Source: JAJISG01 sp964347345
GTDB taxonomy: Archaea; Thermoplasmatota; Thermoplasmata; RBG-16-68-12; JAJISG01
Assembly (NCBI GenBank): GCA_964347345.1
Contig: CAYFYB010000011.1
Location: forward strand, 1-46,818
Direction of reading: 5' to 3'
Length of the DNA stretch: 46,818 nt
This document shows, piece by piece, positions 25,303 to 33,963 of the stretch (positions within the stretch are counted from its first letter, which is position 1; each line of letters opens with the position of its first letter). The notes beneath the pieces are model-generated. The model searched no databases and was not told the origin of the DNA. It worked only from the letters and a program-made list of their open reading frames with translations. The position numbers were made by a program, and so were the translations under genes.

Positions 25303-25542
25303 ATGGTGGAAGTACAGATCAGGTACTGCGTCCCTTGTGGATATCTGCCGACGGCCCTGGATATGGCCAAGCAGCTCCTAGGAAGGTTCCGACACGACCT
25401 GGCAGCTCTAAAGCTGGTCCCGGGGGAAGACGGCGTATTCGACGTCAGCGTAGACGGTGAACTCGTATTCTCCAAGAACGAGGCTGGTAGGTTTCCTAAG
25501 GAGGAGGAAATCGCTAAGGAGATAAAGGGCAGACTCACCTAG
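25303..25542 (+). CDS. Rdx/SelW-type thioredoxin-fold protein
   Basis: A 79-residue protein starting MVEVQIRYCVPCGYLPTAL, with the CxxC of the SelT/SelW/SelH (Rdx) family and Cys in place of selenocysteine. LKLVPGEDGVFDVSVDGELVFSK and the closing KEEEIAKEIKGRL fit the family. A redox role with small thiols or protein partners is presumed. A GTG two codons upstream is an alternative start. It converges on the DCC protein gene with a 4-base overlap. Confidence 0.85.
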   Translation: MVEVQIRYCVPCGYLPTALDMAKQLLGRFRHDLAALKLVPGEDGVFDVSVDGELVFSKNEAGRFPKEEEIAKEIKGRLT

Positions 25543-25925
25543 TCAGGGATGCCGCATTCTGCCCGGTTCCTCATGGCTTCTCCCAATCGGTAGAAGGCCT
25601 CCTCCAGTCTCCTTATCAGGGAGCCACTCGGGAGGTGGCTGTGGGGTTTGCCTACAAAGGGGAGGTGGTCTACGGCCCGGGAGAAGGCCGCGGGACCGCT
25701 GAAGATCGAACCATCGGCAGTAACCAGATGTGATGACCTCTCAACGGCCTCCCGGGGCCAACCGAGAAGAAGCTGGCGAGCCTTGGGCTCCTGGAAGGGC
25801 AGAACCCGCACATGCCACCCCAGGCCAGCCAGGACCATTAGCCTGGCGAAGAGGCTGCACAGACTACACTCGCCATCGTAGAGTAGCGTCGGTGTGAACG
25901 AAGGTTGATCCTGTTCGACGGGCAT
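25539..25925 (-). CDS. DCC-family thiol-disulfide protein (DUF393)
   Basis: The YDGECSLCSLFARLM motif after the first strand is the signature of the DCC (DUF393) family, followed by VRVLPFQEPKARQLL and VTADGSIFSGPAAFSRAV. The fold is thioredoxin-like with a CxxC; the exact reaction is not known for the family. The gene converges with the Rdx gene, so two small CxxC proteins are encoded tail to tail. Confidence 0.8.
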   Translation of the reverse strand: MPVEQDQPSFTPTLLYDGECSLCSLFARLMVLAGLGWHVRVLPFQEPKARQLLLGWPREAVERSSHLVTADGSIFSGPAAFSRAVDHLPFVGKPHSHLPSGSLIRRLEEAFYRLGEAMRNRAECGIPD

Positions 25926-26003
25926 CGAACTCTCTGCTCTGTTTCTACTCCCCGGTCGACTAAGAACCTTGCCCAGTTGCTCGAGGCTCCGATTCTGTTA
26001 CCC

Positions 26004-26438
26004 TTATTGCCCCTGACGCGGGATTGGCTTTCTCCCCGAGAATCCGGTGTCCAGTTCATGGTAGAACTTCACCCTCTCCTCCCCTCGCTGCCAACAGAGG
26101 AAGACCGGCCTCCCCTCCTGCATGGAGTAGAAGTCCACCAGGCCCTGCTCATAGCTCTTCAAATGGCCCCCCAGCTCATGGATGGACGCGATGGCGGTGT
26201 TGATGGATTGATCCACCCCTGCCAAACCCGTCTGGAGCAGAACGTGCTCTTTGTGCTCAGGATTCGTCGGATCCGCTACCTCCTCTCCCCAGTATGCCTC
26301 CATATCTTCGAGGAGCTCGGAGAGTTCCCGCTTTCGAATCATGCAACCATCGATATCCCGCATGATGGACTCGACCTCGGGAAGGAGGGCGTCGACCTCC
26401 TGAACGGTAAAGAACCTCTCCTTCGGCCCTGAGCTCAC
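26004..26438 (-). CDS. DUF2203 family protein
   Basis: A 144-residue, mostly helical protein with a GTG start. FFTVQEVDALLPEVESIM at the N-terminus and VDFYSMQEGRPVFLCWQRGEERVKFYHELDTGFSGRKPI near the end match the DUF2203 pattern (split here: VDFYSMQEGRPVFLCWQRGE, then the FYHELDTGF motif). Function is unknown. It lies 16 bases downstream of rpoD and may be the tail of that operon. Confidence 0.75.
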   Translation of the reverse strand: MSSGPKERFFTVQEVDALLPEVESIMRDIDGCMIRKRELSELLEDMEAYWGEEVADPTNPEHKEHVLLQTGLAGVDQSINTAIASIHELGGHLKSYEQGLVDFYSMQEGRPVFLCWQRGEERVKFYHELDTGFSGRKPIPRQGQ

Positions 26439-26454
26439 CGTGATCCCTCCGCGG

Positions 26455-27288
26455 CTACTTCAGTTCCCCCACTCTCTCTGCCACATCAACGAACTTCTCG
26501 TGCAGGATCTCGAGGGCCTTGACGAGGGCCTGCCCTGCAGTCAGCGAACGATCGGTCTCGAAGCGGAAGATGAACTTGGTCGTGTCTCCCACGACCTTCA
26601 TGCGACCCTCGGAAGCCTCCTCACAGAGCTTGCAGAGAGTGCACTTCTCAATGTCTGTGACCCTGAAGCCTTCGTCTCCAGCCTCCAGAATGTTGACAGG
26701 GCAGACGTCGGCAACGGTCTCGTCCAGGGCCTTGTCCTTGGGGTCAAACTGCAGCCCCGGATAGTACTTGTATGCGGCGGCCTGGGCCCCCTGCCACTTG
26801 GCGTGACCCCGCCCAGTGCCTAGGATCGCGGTGGCATACACCAGCATCGCCTGGCCCTCCCCGAGCTTCACTATGGGGATGTGAGTGTCGACAGGCTTGT
26901 ACTTGGAGTCTCCTATGGGCTCCAGGTCTCCGGAGAATACGGTGCAGGGCCCCTTCTTGTTCAGGGAGTACATGATGGTACAGTTGGTGCATCCCTCCCC
27001 CCCGCAGGCCTCGCAGATATCCCTCGGAACGAAGAGGTCCAGGTCCGTTGGTATTGGAATGAGGCTCAGCCTGTGGGCGATGATCTCGTCGAAGAGAGGG
27101 GTGATGCTTTCGTACTCCTTCCCGTCTTCCCCCCGGATGGGACCCAGGTGGAACTCCACGTCCTCGATGGCCATCTTTGGTACATCTGCCACGAGGGTTC
27201 TGCGGAGGGCATTCGCAAGGGCTGGGCTTGCATCCTCGATGAGGAGGATAGCTCGATCCTCCTTGAGGTCCCGAACCTCTACCTTCAT
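26455..27288 (-). CDS. rpoD: archaeal RNA polymerase subunit D with Fe-S domain
   Basis: This 277-residue subunit is the archaeal counterpart of the alpha/Rpb3 assembly subunit. ALANALRRTLVADVPKMAIEDV is split over the conserved dimerisation region (ANALRRTLVADVPKMAIEDV), and DEIIAHRLSLIPIPTDL follows. An inserted Cys cluster (CEACGGEGCTNC) and a ferredoxin-like domain (DVCPVNIL, KCTLCKLCEEA) are present; the four cysteines of the latter can hold one [4Fe-4S]. A closing helix resembles the alpha dimer helix (TAGQALVKALEILHEKF). It overlaps rps11 by one base. It belongs to the rps13-rps4-rps11-rpoD operon. Confidence 0.95.
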   Translation of the reverse strand: MKVEVRDLKEDRAILLIEDASPALANALRRTLVADVPKMAIEDVEFHLGPIRGEDGKEYESITPLFDEIIAHRLSLIPIPTDLDLFVPRDICEACGGEGCTNCTIMYSLNKKGPCTVFSGDLEPIGDSKYKPVDTHIPIVKLGEGQAMLVYATAILGTGRGHAKWQGAQAAAYKYYPGLQFDPKDKALDETVADVCPVNILEAGDEGFRVTDIEKCTLCKLCEEASEGRMKVVGDTTKFIFRFETDRSLTAGQALVKALEILHEKFVDVAERVGELK

Positions 27289-27671
27289 CAGACCCTCCTT
27301 CCCCTGCGACCTCCCTGAGACTTTGTGCCGTCGTGGGGTATGGGGGTCACGTCCTCAATCCTCCCAATCCTCAAACCGGCCCTGGCCAGGGCCCTGATGG
27401 CGGCCTGAGCCCCCGGTCCGGGGGAGGTGGACTTGTTCCCTCCCGGGGCCCTTATCTTAACGTGAATGCCCTCGATTCCCTTCTCCTTGGCAGCGTCCGC
27501 CACCCTCTCCGCCGCCCTCATGGCCGCATAGGGAGAGGCCTCATCTTTGTCGGCCTTGACCACCATGCCTCCGGTGCACTTGGCCAATGTCTCCGCGCCC
27601 GTGAGGTCCGTGAGCGTGATGATGATGTTGTTGTAGGAGGCGAAGATGTGGGCAACTCCCCATTTCACCAT
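27288..27671 (-). CDS. rps11: small ribosomal subunit protein uS11
   Basis: A 127-residue uS11: WGVAHIFASYNNIIITLTDL at the start, the GGMVVKADKDEASPYAAM loop, and KIRAPGGNKSTSPGPGAQAA and DVTPIPHDGTKSQGGRRGRRV at the end, the conserved rRNA-binding tail. Abuts rps4 and overlaps rpoD by one base. Confidence 0.97.
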   Translation of the reverse strand: MVKWGVAHIFASYNNIIITLTDLTGAETLAKCTGGMVVKADKDEASPYAAMRAAERVADAAKEKGIEGIHVKIRAPGGNKSTSPGPGAQAAIRALARAGLRIGRIEDVTPIPHDGTKSQGGRRGRRV

Positions 27672-28241
27672 CTACTCACCCCCCTCCACTTCCAGGCGAC
27701 GGGCCTCCAGGGTCTCGAGGCTGGGCCTGGCAGGATGGGCCTCGTTGGCCATCTCCGAGTGAGGATGATAGGATATCGCCCCTTCCTCATCCTTCTTCAC
27801 GAGGTATCCGGGGATCGTCACCTTCCTGTCTCCGATGGCCACATGGCCGTGGACGATGAGCTGCCTGGCGTGCTTGACGGTATTTGCCAGCCCCTGGAGG
27901 TAGACGATGGTCTGGAACCTCCTCTCCATCACGTTCTCCATCTCCAGGGCGAGGACGTCGTCCAGGCTGGCACCTTCCAGGGGCAGCAGCCCAAGGCGGG
28001 CAAGACGACGCAGAAGCTCTTGAATCTCCTTCTCTGCCTGGGGGTCACCATATCGGGTTCTAGCCTGGAGAATTCGCGCCCGCTGGCGCCATCTCCTCAG
28101 CAGGCTCTGAACCCTCCAGACCTCTCTCTTGTTCTTGAGCCCGAACTTCCTGATGAGTTCGTTCTCTGACTTGATGCGATCCGCCTGCCAGGGATGGGAC
28201 GGACGGGACCATTTGGGCCGGGGGAACTTCGGGTCGCCCAT
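27672..28241 (-). CDS. rps4: small ribosomal subunit protein uS4
   Basis: A 189-residue archaeal uS4: GDPKFPRPKWSRPSHPWQAD at the N-terminus, KREVWRVQSLLRRWRQRAR, and the S4 RNA-binding domain LERRFQTIV-type segment as VMERRFQTIVYLQGLANTVK and ARQLIVHGHVAIGDRKVTIPG. Its stop touches the rps11 start with no gap. Confidence 0.97.
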   Translation of the reverse strand: MGDPKFPRPKWSRPSHPWQADRIKSENELIRKFGLKNKREVWRVQSLLRRWRQRARILQARTRYGDPQAEKEIQELLRRLARLGLLPLEGASLDDVLALEMENVMERRFQTIVYLQGLANTVKHARQLIVHGHVAIGDRKVTIPGYLVKKDEEGAISYHPHSEMANEAHPARPSLETLEARRLEVEGGE

Positions 28242-28245
28242 GACA

Positions 28246-28737
28246 TCACCGGACCTCTGTGGGCGGCGGTCCTCCCTTCCCCGCCTTCCGGGTGACGCCC
28301 ACCGAAAGACCTGTCCTTCCGTTAGAGCGGGTCCTCTGACCCCTGACCTTCTGTCCGAGCTCGTGCCGTATGCCCCGGTAGCACCGAATCATCTTCATGC
28401 GGTTTACGTCCTCTCTCCTCCGCATCTCCACATCGGTGCCCATCAACTGCAGGTCCTCCCCACTCCAGTAGTCACTCCGCCTGTTAAGGACCCAGGGAGG
28501 TACGTGGCTGGAGAGGTCGTCGAGAATGGAGGCGAGTTCCTCCACCTGCTCGTCGGTCAGGTTCCCTATCTTCTCCGTGCGGCTCACCCCTAGGATGTCC
28601 GCAATTATCTCAGCTACCCGCAGGCCAACCCCCTTAATTCCCGTCAGGGCAAAAACCATGGGTCTGTTCCCATCTAGGTCGGTGTTGACCACGCGGACTA
28701 TGTACTTGAACTCAGGCGGTTTCTCATCTTCAGGCAT
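28246..28737 (-). CDS. rps13: small ribosomal subunit protein uS13
   Basis: The ATG at 28737 gives a 163-residue uS13: FKYIVRVVNTDLDGNRPMVF, LTGIKGVGLRVAEIIADILG (helix-hairpin-helix), CYRGIRHELGQKVRGQRTRS and NGRTGLSVGVTRKAG, the tRNA-contacting tail. A TTG at 28758 would extend it but lies close to the expected transcription start. It is the first gene of the ribosomal/RNA-polymerase operon. Confidence 0.96.
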   Translation of the reverse strand: MPEDEKPPEFKYIVRVVNTDLDGNRPMVFALTGIKGVGLRVAEIIADILGVSRTEKIGNLTDEQVEELASILDDLSSHVPPWVLNRRSDYWSGEDLQLMGTDVEMRRREDVNRMKMIRCYRGIRHELGQKVRGQRTRSNGRTGLSVGVTRKAGKGGPPPTEVR

Positions 28738-28774
28738 TAATGCACCGGGCGATTTCAACAGAAGAGGTCTGGTC

Positions 28775-28783
28775 TATTTAAGG
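28775..28783 (-). promoter_or_regulatory. TATA box of the rps13-rpoD operon
   Basis: On the minus strand this reads CTTAAATAG, preceded by a purine/A-rich BRE-like CAAC. It lies about 40 bases before the ATG at 28737, so the leader should be about 12 bases. Confidence 0.6.
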
Positions 28784-28804
28784 TTGCGGCGAGGGTCTGG
28801 AACG

Positions 28805-28815
28805 AAACCTTATAC
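28805..28815 (+). promoter_or_regulatory. TATA box of the lipid gene pair
   Basis: AAACCTTATAC is centred about 27 bases upstream of the GTG at 28838, which predicts a leaderless transcript. It is divergent from the rps13 promoter and only some 25 bases from it. Confidence 0.5.
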
Positions 28816-28837
28816 AGCGTCGGGATAATCTACGCCG

Positions 28838-29665
28838 GTGCGAGGCTACCTGCAGCTCATCAGGCCCCTCAACTGCGCAATGTCCGCCGTGGGCTGTCTC
28901 CTGGGGAGCGTCGTGGCCCTCGGCACCCTGGCCGCCTTCGGGGCCATGGCAGCGATCCAGGCCGCTCTCATCGCCCTCCTCTTCACGGCCGCCGGGAACT
29001 CCCTCAACGATTTCTACGACAGGGATGTGGACAGGGTCAACCATCCCGAGAGGCCCATCCCTTCGGGCCTCGTTTCACCAAGGAGGGCCCTGGCCACAGC
29101 CGTCATCCTTTTCGTCCCGACCATTCCCTGGAGCCTCCTTCTGAGATGGGAACTCCTGGCATTGGTCCTCATCAACCTGGCCCTCATGTCATCCTACGAG
29201 GTAGTCTTCAAGAGGGAGGGCTTCAGGGGAAACCTCCTCATAGGCTGGCTCGTCGCATCCCTCTTTATCTTTGGGGGCCTGGCGGTCTACGACTCCGTCG
29301 AGGCTCTTGAGAGGGTCTTCATCCTTGCCCTCCTGGCCCTGCTCTCCACCCTCGGTAGGGAGGTTGTCAAGGACATGGAGGACATCAGCGGAGATGTGGG
29401 ACGGAGGACCCTGCCCATGAGGCTCGGGATAAGAGGGGCGGGAAGGGTGGCCTCGGGCGCTTTCCTCGCAGCGGTGGCCCTAAGCGCCGTACCCCCCGTC
29501 CTCGGAGTGCTGGGGAGATACTACCTCCCCGTCGTATTGGCGGCAGACGTAATGTTTATCTACGCCGCCTTGAATTCTGCTGGAAGGCCCACCTCGTCAA
29601 AGAGGGCGGCGAAGTACGCGATGCTAATTGCCTTGGCAGCCTTTCTCGTAGGAGGCTTCCCTTGA
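28838..29665 (+). CDS. UbiA-type digeranylgeranylglyceryl phosphate synthase
   Basis: A 275-residue UbiA prenyltransferase with seven to eight membrane helices. The two Asp-rich motifs are NDFYDRDVDRVNHPERPIPS near residue 65 and DMEDISGDVGRRTLPMRLG near residue 180. In archaea this subfamily adds the second geranylgeranyl group to geranylgeranylglyceryl phosphate. The next gene, overlapping by 4 bases, makes that very substrate, which supports the assignment over a quinone-biosynthesis role. Confidence 0.88.
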   Translation: MRGYLQLIRPLNCAMSAVGCLLGSVVALGTLAAFGAMAAIQAALIALLFTAAGNSLNDFYDRDVDRVNHPERPIPSGLVSPRRALATAVILFVPTIPWSLLLRWELLALVLINLALMSSYEVVFKREGFRGNLLIGWLVASLFIFGGLAVYDSVEALERVFILALLALLSTLGREVVKDMEDISGDVGRRTLPMRLGIRGAGRVASGAFLAAVALSAVPPVLGVLGRYYLPVVLAADVMFIYAALNSAGRPTSSKRAAKYAMLIALAAFLVGGFP

Positions 29666-30399
29666 GGGTCCTGAGCTACATCAAGAAGAAGTTGAAGGGG
29701 GGCAGACTTCACATGACATTGCTGGATCCCGAGAAGGGGAGAATCTACGACCTATCGAACCTGGCGACGATGGCCTCAGACCTCGGGACCGACGCAATCA
29801 TGGTGGGTGGCTCCACGGGCATCGATCAGGACCTCCTGGATACTAACGTGAAGGAGATAAAGGCAAGGACCCTCCTCCCCGTCATTCTCTTCCCCGCCAA
29901 CTCGAACACCCTGAGCCCTTATGCGGACGCCATCTACTTCATGAGCCTCCTTAACTCGAGGAGCGTCAGACTCGTCGTCCGGGAGCAGTACAGGGCATCT
30001 CAGCTGATAAAGAACATGGGATTGGAGACAATCTCCATGGGGTACGTGGTGGTGGACCCAGGGATGAAGGTTGGGGAGGTGGGCGAAGCGGATCTCATTC
30101 CCAGGGATAGGCCGGATGAAGCCGTTGGATATGCCCTGACGGCAGAGTACTTCGGGATGGACCTGTTTTACCTGGAGGCGGGATCCGGGGCTCCCAGACC
30201 TGTGCCACCCGAGATGATTAGAGCGGTGAAGAAGGAGAGCAAGCTGCCCCTGGTGGTCGGTGGAGGCATCAGGAGCCCAGAGGCCGCCAGGGAGGTGGCC
30301 AAGGCGGGAGCGGACATCGTGGTCACCGGAACCGTCGTCGAGCGGGAGAATGGAAAGGAAGCCCTCAAGGCTGTAATTGATGCCGTTAAGGGCCGGTAG
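29662..30399 (+). CDS. geranylgeranylglyceryl phosphate synthase
   Basis: A 245-residue TIM-barrel GGGP synthase: HMTLLDPEKG, AIMVGGSTGIDQDLLD, PVILFPANSNTLSPYADAIY, MGYVVVDPGMKVG, FYLEAGSGAPRPVP and LVVGGGIRSPEAAREVAKAG (phosphate site). It makes the first ether bond of archaeal membrane lipids. The TTG start overlaps the UbiA stop as TTGA, so the two consecutive pathway steps are translationally coupled. Confidence 0.95.
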   Translation: MRVLSYIKKKLKGGRLHMTLLDPEKGRIYDLSNLATMASDLGTDAIMVGGSTGIDQDLLDTNVKEIKARTLLPVILFPANSNTLSPYADAIYFMSLLNSRSVRLVVREQYRASQLIKNMGLETISMGYVVVDPGMKVGEVGEADLIPRDRPDEAVGYALTAEYFGMDLFYLEAGSGAPRPVPPEMIRAVKKESKLPLVVGGGIRSPEAAREVAKAGADIVVTGTVVERENGKEALKAVIDAVKGR

Positions 30400-30405
30400 G
30401 TTTCA

Positions 30406-32199
30406 GTGATGTCAGCGAGGACTGCCCAACAGGCCCAGCAACAGGCTACTTCCGCAATGATGGGAAGTCTCTTCAGGGCCCCGAGTCCAGTCAGGATTCT
30501 CTCGTACATTGTCCTCGGTTCGCTCCTGATCGGCTTCCTCGCCAACCGTGGGGTTCCGGACATCATGACCATCGCCTTTGGGCTGGGGGCTTTCGCCCTC
30601 CCAGTGGTGGCCTCCGCTCTCATAACCAAGCCCCTAGCCGAGGTGCTGGGCGGCAAGATGTACCTTCGCCGATCATCTCTCCTAGCGATTCTGGGGCTCA
30701 TTCCCCTCTTCTTCTCTGCCCTCGCCTCCCTCTTCTTCGACGAATCTGGTGCGGCCAGCTATCTCATCGTAGGTTGGGCTGCCACGATCTGGCTCAGGCA
30801 GGCGGCCATCCTGGCGACCTCTCACAGCAGCCCCCTGCGTTCATTCCCAGCCGTCATCAACCAACCAGTTCTCGGCATCCTGGCCCTCATGCTATTCCTC
30901 CCCCTCTCGACGGGGGACTGGATCGTCGCCCTCGTATCTTTCGCCTCCTTCTACGGTGCGGGCCTTGCCTTCACGGACATAGCCATCAGGCCTCTGGAGA
31001 GAGGCTTCGGAGTGGACGGTCTCAGCATGCTTCGCTACTCCCTGGACCACATGACGGAGAAAGGGAGGGAGGGGCGGGAGGAGATGGAGGCCTTCTTCGA
31101 GTCCTTCGCAAGCTCCATCGCCATCCCCGTGGGCGTCCTCTCGGTGAAGCGCGACGGGGGCGGGAGGGCCCTGATCGTCGTGCCAAGCATGCATCCAGGC
31201 CCTTATGGTCATCTGGGGGGCAGTGATCTGCCAACGAAGCTCAGGACCGCCCTTTCGGACTTGAAGGCGGAGATCCTCGTCCCCCACGGGCCTTCGACCC
31301 ATGATCAGAACCCTGCCACATCGTCTGAGTGCGATAGATTGGCCGCGTGGGTGAAGGAGTCCCTAGTGGGCCTCAAGCATAGGAGAAGGGCGTCCAATTT
31401 CGTGAGGGTGTCCAACGGTAATGCCAGCGTCTGCTGTCAAGTCTTCGATGGTCAGGCGCTCCTGCTTGCTTCGCTGGCACCCAGGCCCACGGACGACATC
31501 GACTTTCCCATCGGGTTCTCAGCCATAGCGGTCGCCAGAGAATCCGGAGTCGACGACGCCATCTTCGTGGACGCCCACAACTGCATGGAGCTCGGCAGCG
31601 GTGCCATCTCCTTCGGATCCGAGGACTGCTACTCCATCTTGGAAGCCACGAGAGAAGCCGTCAAGAGGGCGAAGAAGAGAATGTCGGACGATTTCCGGGT
31701 AGGAATCGCATCGAACACCGACCTGGCCGACCCGGAGAGAGGTCTTGGCCCCAACGGCATTCAGGGAGTGGTTGTCGAAGTTGACGGCCAGAGGGTCGCC
31801 TACCTGCTCTTCGACGGCAACAACATGGTTCCCGGACTGCGGGAAAAGATTCTGGAGGGCATCAGCGACCTCGTGGACGAGGGGGAAGTGATGACCAGTG
31901 ACAACCACATCGTCAACAATACCCTTCCGGGCTTCAACCCCGTCGGCTGGAGGATGCAGCACGAGAGTTTGGTGGCAGCCGCCAGGAACGTGGTGGAGGA
32001 TGCCCTGACAGGCATGAATCGGGCATCCGCCGCAACCCGCACGGGGATGCTTGATAACGTCAGGGTCTGGGGACATCAGAGCGCTGTCCGGCTTACGACG
32101 GCCATCCATTCTGGCATATCCACAATGAGGGTCAACGCCGCCGTCACCTTCACCCTGGCCGCCATCACATCCATCCTCGCCCTGGCCCTCGTCCCCTAG
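30406..32199 (+). CDS. DUF2070 archaeal membrane protein
   Basis: A 597-residue protein with about six or seven N-terminal membrane helices, a soluble middle domain and a final helix (AAVTFTLAAITSILALALV). The soluble part has VPSMHPGPYGHLGGSDLPTK, PHGPSTHDQNPA, FVDAHNCMELG and ASNTDLADPERGLGPNGIQ, conserved-looking His/Asp/Asn-rich motifs that could form a metal or catalytic site. It fits the DUF2070 family of archaea, whose role is unknown. It begins six bases after the GGGP synthase gene, so a membrane-lipid connection is possible. GTG 30406 and ATG 30409 are equal start candidates. Confidence 0.85.
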   Translation: MMSARTAQQAQQQATSAMMGSLFRAPSPVRILSYIVLGSLLIGFLANRGVPDIMTIAFGLGAFALPVVASALITKPLAEVLGGKMYLRRSSLLAILGLIPLFFSALASLFFDESGAASYLIVGWAATIWLRQAAILATSHSSPLRSFPAVINQPVLGILALMLFLPLSTGDWIVALVSFASFYGAGLAFTDIAIRPLERGFGVDGLSMLRYSLDHMTEKGREGREEMEAFFESFASSIAIPVGVLSVKRDGGGRALIVVPSMHPGPYGHLGGSDLPTKLRTALSDLKAEILVPHGPSTHDQNPATSSECDRLAAWVKESLVGLKHRRRASNFVRVSNGNASVCCQVFDGQALLLASLAPRPTDDIDFPIGFSAIAVARESGVDDAIFVDAHNCMELGSGAISFGSEDCYSILEATREAVKRAKKRMSDDFRVGIASNTDLADPERGLGPNGIQGVVVEVDGQRVAYLLFDGNNMVPGLREKILEGISDLVDEGEVMTSDNHIVNNTLPGFNPVGWRMQHESLVAAARNVVEDALTGMNRASAATRTGMLDNVRVWGHQSAVRLTTAIHSGISTMRVNAAVTFTLAAITSILALALVP

Positions 32200-32783
32200 A
32201 TCATCTTCAGTAGCATCCTGTGCAGCTTGGCATCCCCTGTGAGTTCTGGATGGAATGCCAGGGCCAGCAGGTGGTCCTGCTTCGCAAGAACGATGACATC
32301 CTCGAGGCGAGCCAGGGCCTCGCATCTCCCCCACACCCGTCGGATGCCCGGTGCTCTGATGAAGACCCCCCGGGTGGAGCCCATCCCCCTCACGTCTAGA
32401 CTCGCCTCGAAGGACTCCCTCTGCCTTCCGAAGGCGTTCCTGTCTACGGCCATGTCCATGAGGCCAAGGAGCCTGGTCTCCGTCGTCTCCACCTGCTCGT
32501 CTCCCTCCTTGGCGAGGAGGATGCACCCGGCACAAGTTCCCATGATGGGCATCCCTTCCTGACCCCGCTGGATAACCCTGTCAAAGAGTCCAAACTTGAC
32601 TAGGAGCTTGGAGATGGTAGTGCTCTCACCGCCAGGGATTATGAGGGCGACGATCTCATCTATCGCCTCAGGTCTCCTCACCGGGATGGCGTGACCAGAG
32701 AGGGACAGTTCCGCCATGGCCCTGTCGACAACCTCGAGATGCTCGCTGACGTCCCCCTGGACGGCGGTCACTCCCACCTTCAC
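32196..32783 (-). CDS. pdxT: pyridoxal 5'-phosphate synthase glutaminase subunit PdxT
   Basis: A 195-residue class I glutaminase: VTAVQGDVSEH, IIPGGESTTISKLL, the nucleophile Cys in MGTCAGCILLAKE, DRNAFGRQRESFEA, VFIRAPGIR and the catalytic His/Glu in LAFHPELTGD. It supplies ammonia to PdxS for vitamin B6 synthesis; pdxS is not in the window. The GTG start is used. It converges on the DUF2070 gene with a 4-base overlap. Confidence 0.95.
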   Translation of the reverse strand: MKVGVTAVQGDVSEHLEVVDRAMAELSLSGHAIPVRRPEAIDEIVALIIPGGESTTISKLLVKFGLFDRVIQRGQEGMPIMGTCAGCILLAKEGDEQVETTETRLLGLMDMAVDRNAFGRQRESFEASLDVRGMGSTRGVFIRAPGIRRVWGRCEALARLEDVIVLAKQDHLLALAFHPELTGDAKLHRMLLKMI

Positions 32784-32875
32784 GTTCCAACAGAGACCCG
32801 GTGATGCTATAAGGTTGTGGCCGTCGGTGATGGGACTGGTAGGGAAGGCTAAACATTATGAAGATGCAGGCGCAG

Positions 32876-33352
32876 CTACTCGGGACGCCCCTCGCGGCGG
32901 CGGGCGAGCTCCTTCGCGAGGAGTTCGTTGAGCACCTCAGACACGTCCCTTCCGAAGACCTTTGTCGCCACGCTGTTAAGGAGCAGTGGCTCCCCCTCCC
33001 GCGGCTGGAGATAAGGCCTTCTCACGACGTCCCAGGGTTCCTCCAACGGGAGAACCGCCTCCCCTTGGAGAGACCTTCCTAACGCGTCCGGTGTCACCGA
33101 ATCCAGGGCGACCACCTCGAAGGTCATTCTCGTGTAGAGGGGCCTAACGGTGTTCTGACCGACGATGGATATGAGAACCCTGTCCTGGTGGGGGGTAAGA
33201 TCCGTGTTCTGGTTCAGGGCCCTGGCGTTGATCCCCACCTGACCTGGGGAGAGGTCCCCAGTACGGCCTCCGAAGGGAGTTACGTACCAGTGACGTAGTG
33301 TCTCGAAAGGATAGGGCATCTCGTGGGGAGGAAACACGTTGCTGTCCACCAT
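32876..33352 (-). CDS. conserved-looking protein of unknown function
   Basis: A 158-residue soluble protein: YPFETLRHWYVTPFGG, LSPGQVGINARALNQNTDLTP (given here in part), ISIVGQNTVRPLYTRMTFEV and a helical, charged C-terminus (SEVLNELLAKELARRREGR). Protein-like composition and an upstream ATG support it as real. I recognise no family. Flanked by pdxT on one side and DUF309 on the other, all on the minus strand. Confidence 0.65.
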   Translation of the reverse strand: MVDSNVFPPHEMPYPFETLRHWYVTPFGGRTGDLSPGQVGINARALNQNTDLTPHQDRVLISIVGQNTVRPLYTRMTFEVVALDSVTPDALGRSLQGEAVLPLEEPWDVVRRPYLQPREGEPLLLNSVATKVFGRDVSEVLNELLAKELARRREGRPE

Positions 33353-33463
33353 ACCAGCCGGCCTGTCTCACTCATATTGTTGTCCCAATTCCTATTTCAA
33401 TGTTGACAGACCATTCTCGGCGGCGAGAATGCACAGTGCCCCCAGGGATGAGGCCTCGGGATC

Positions 33464-33898
33464 TCACCTTGGTCTTTGGTAGACGAGGGGAGGAATCTCC
33501 GTCTCCTCCTCCACCATCTCCCCGTTCAGAAGCTTCTCCGCCTCAATGACCCACGAATCGACAGCTCGCAGGAAGGCGGTGAGTTCCACGCCTTGGTAGG
33601 CTGGCCTGAAGGGGCCAAGGACTTCCCGTCCAGCCCTCAGCAGATCGAACATGCCTCTGAAGGTGCCTCTTCGGTAGTGGTGGAAGCCGGCGGCGATCTT
33701 GATCAGGCCCTGCAGAAAGGCCTTGTCGTCCCCATCTTCCACCAGCCAGACCTCCTCGAGGACTTCGTGGCATTCTAAGAAGTCACCGCAATTGTATCGG
33801 CTGACACCCTCCTCCAGGGCCGCGTGGAGACTCTGAAAGCGGAGAAGGGAATCCTGAGGGTCGCCGGACATTGCCCACAGAACGCCCTTGAACCTCAT
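33464..33898 (-). CDS. DUF309 family helical protein
   Basis: The motif GDFLECHEVLEEVWLVE followed by LQGLIKIAAGFHHYRRGTFRG is the DUF309 signature with its conserved EcHEvlE helix. The ATG at 33898 follows GGAAGGGGAAG and gives 144 residues; the longer frame from 34039 overlaps the MetE-like gene and is not protein-like. Function unknown; the conserved Glu/His could bind a metal. Confidence 0.8.
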   Translation of the reverse strand: MRFKGVLWAMSGDPQDSLLRFQSLHAALEEGVSRYNCGDFLECHEVLEEVWLVEDGDDKAFLQGLIKIAAGFHHYRRGTFRGMFDLLRAGREVLGPFRPAYQGVELTAFLRAVDSWVIEAEKLLNGEMVEEETEIPPLVYQRPR

Positions 33899-33963
33899 AT
33901 CGTCTTCCCCTTCCTTAGGCTCACGGAGGGCTTCAGACAGGTAACCTGTCTGAGACGATTCCT

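Noticed and set aside
31519..32535. 338-codon frame on the minus strand across DUF2070 and pdxT
   Set aside because: Low-complexity Gly/Arg-rich translation, shadow of two well-supported genes.
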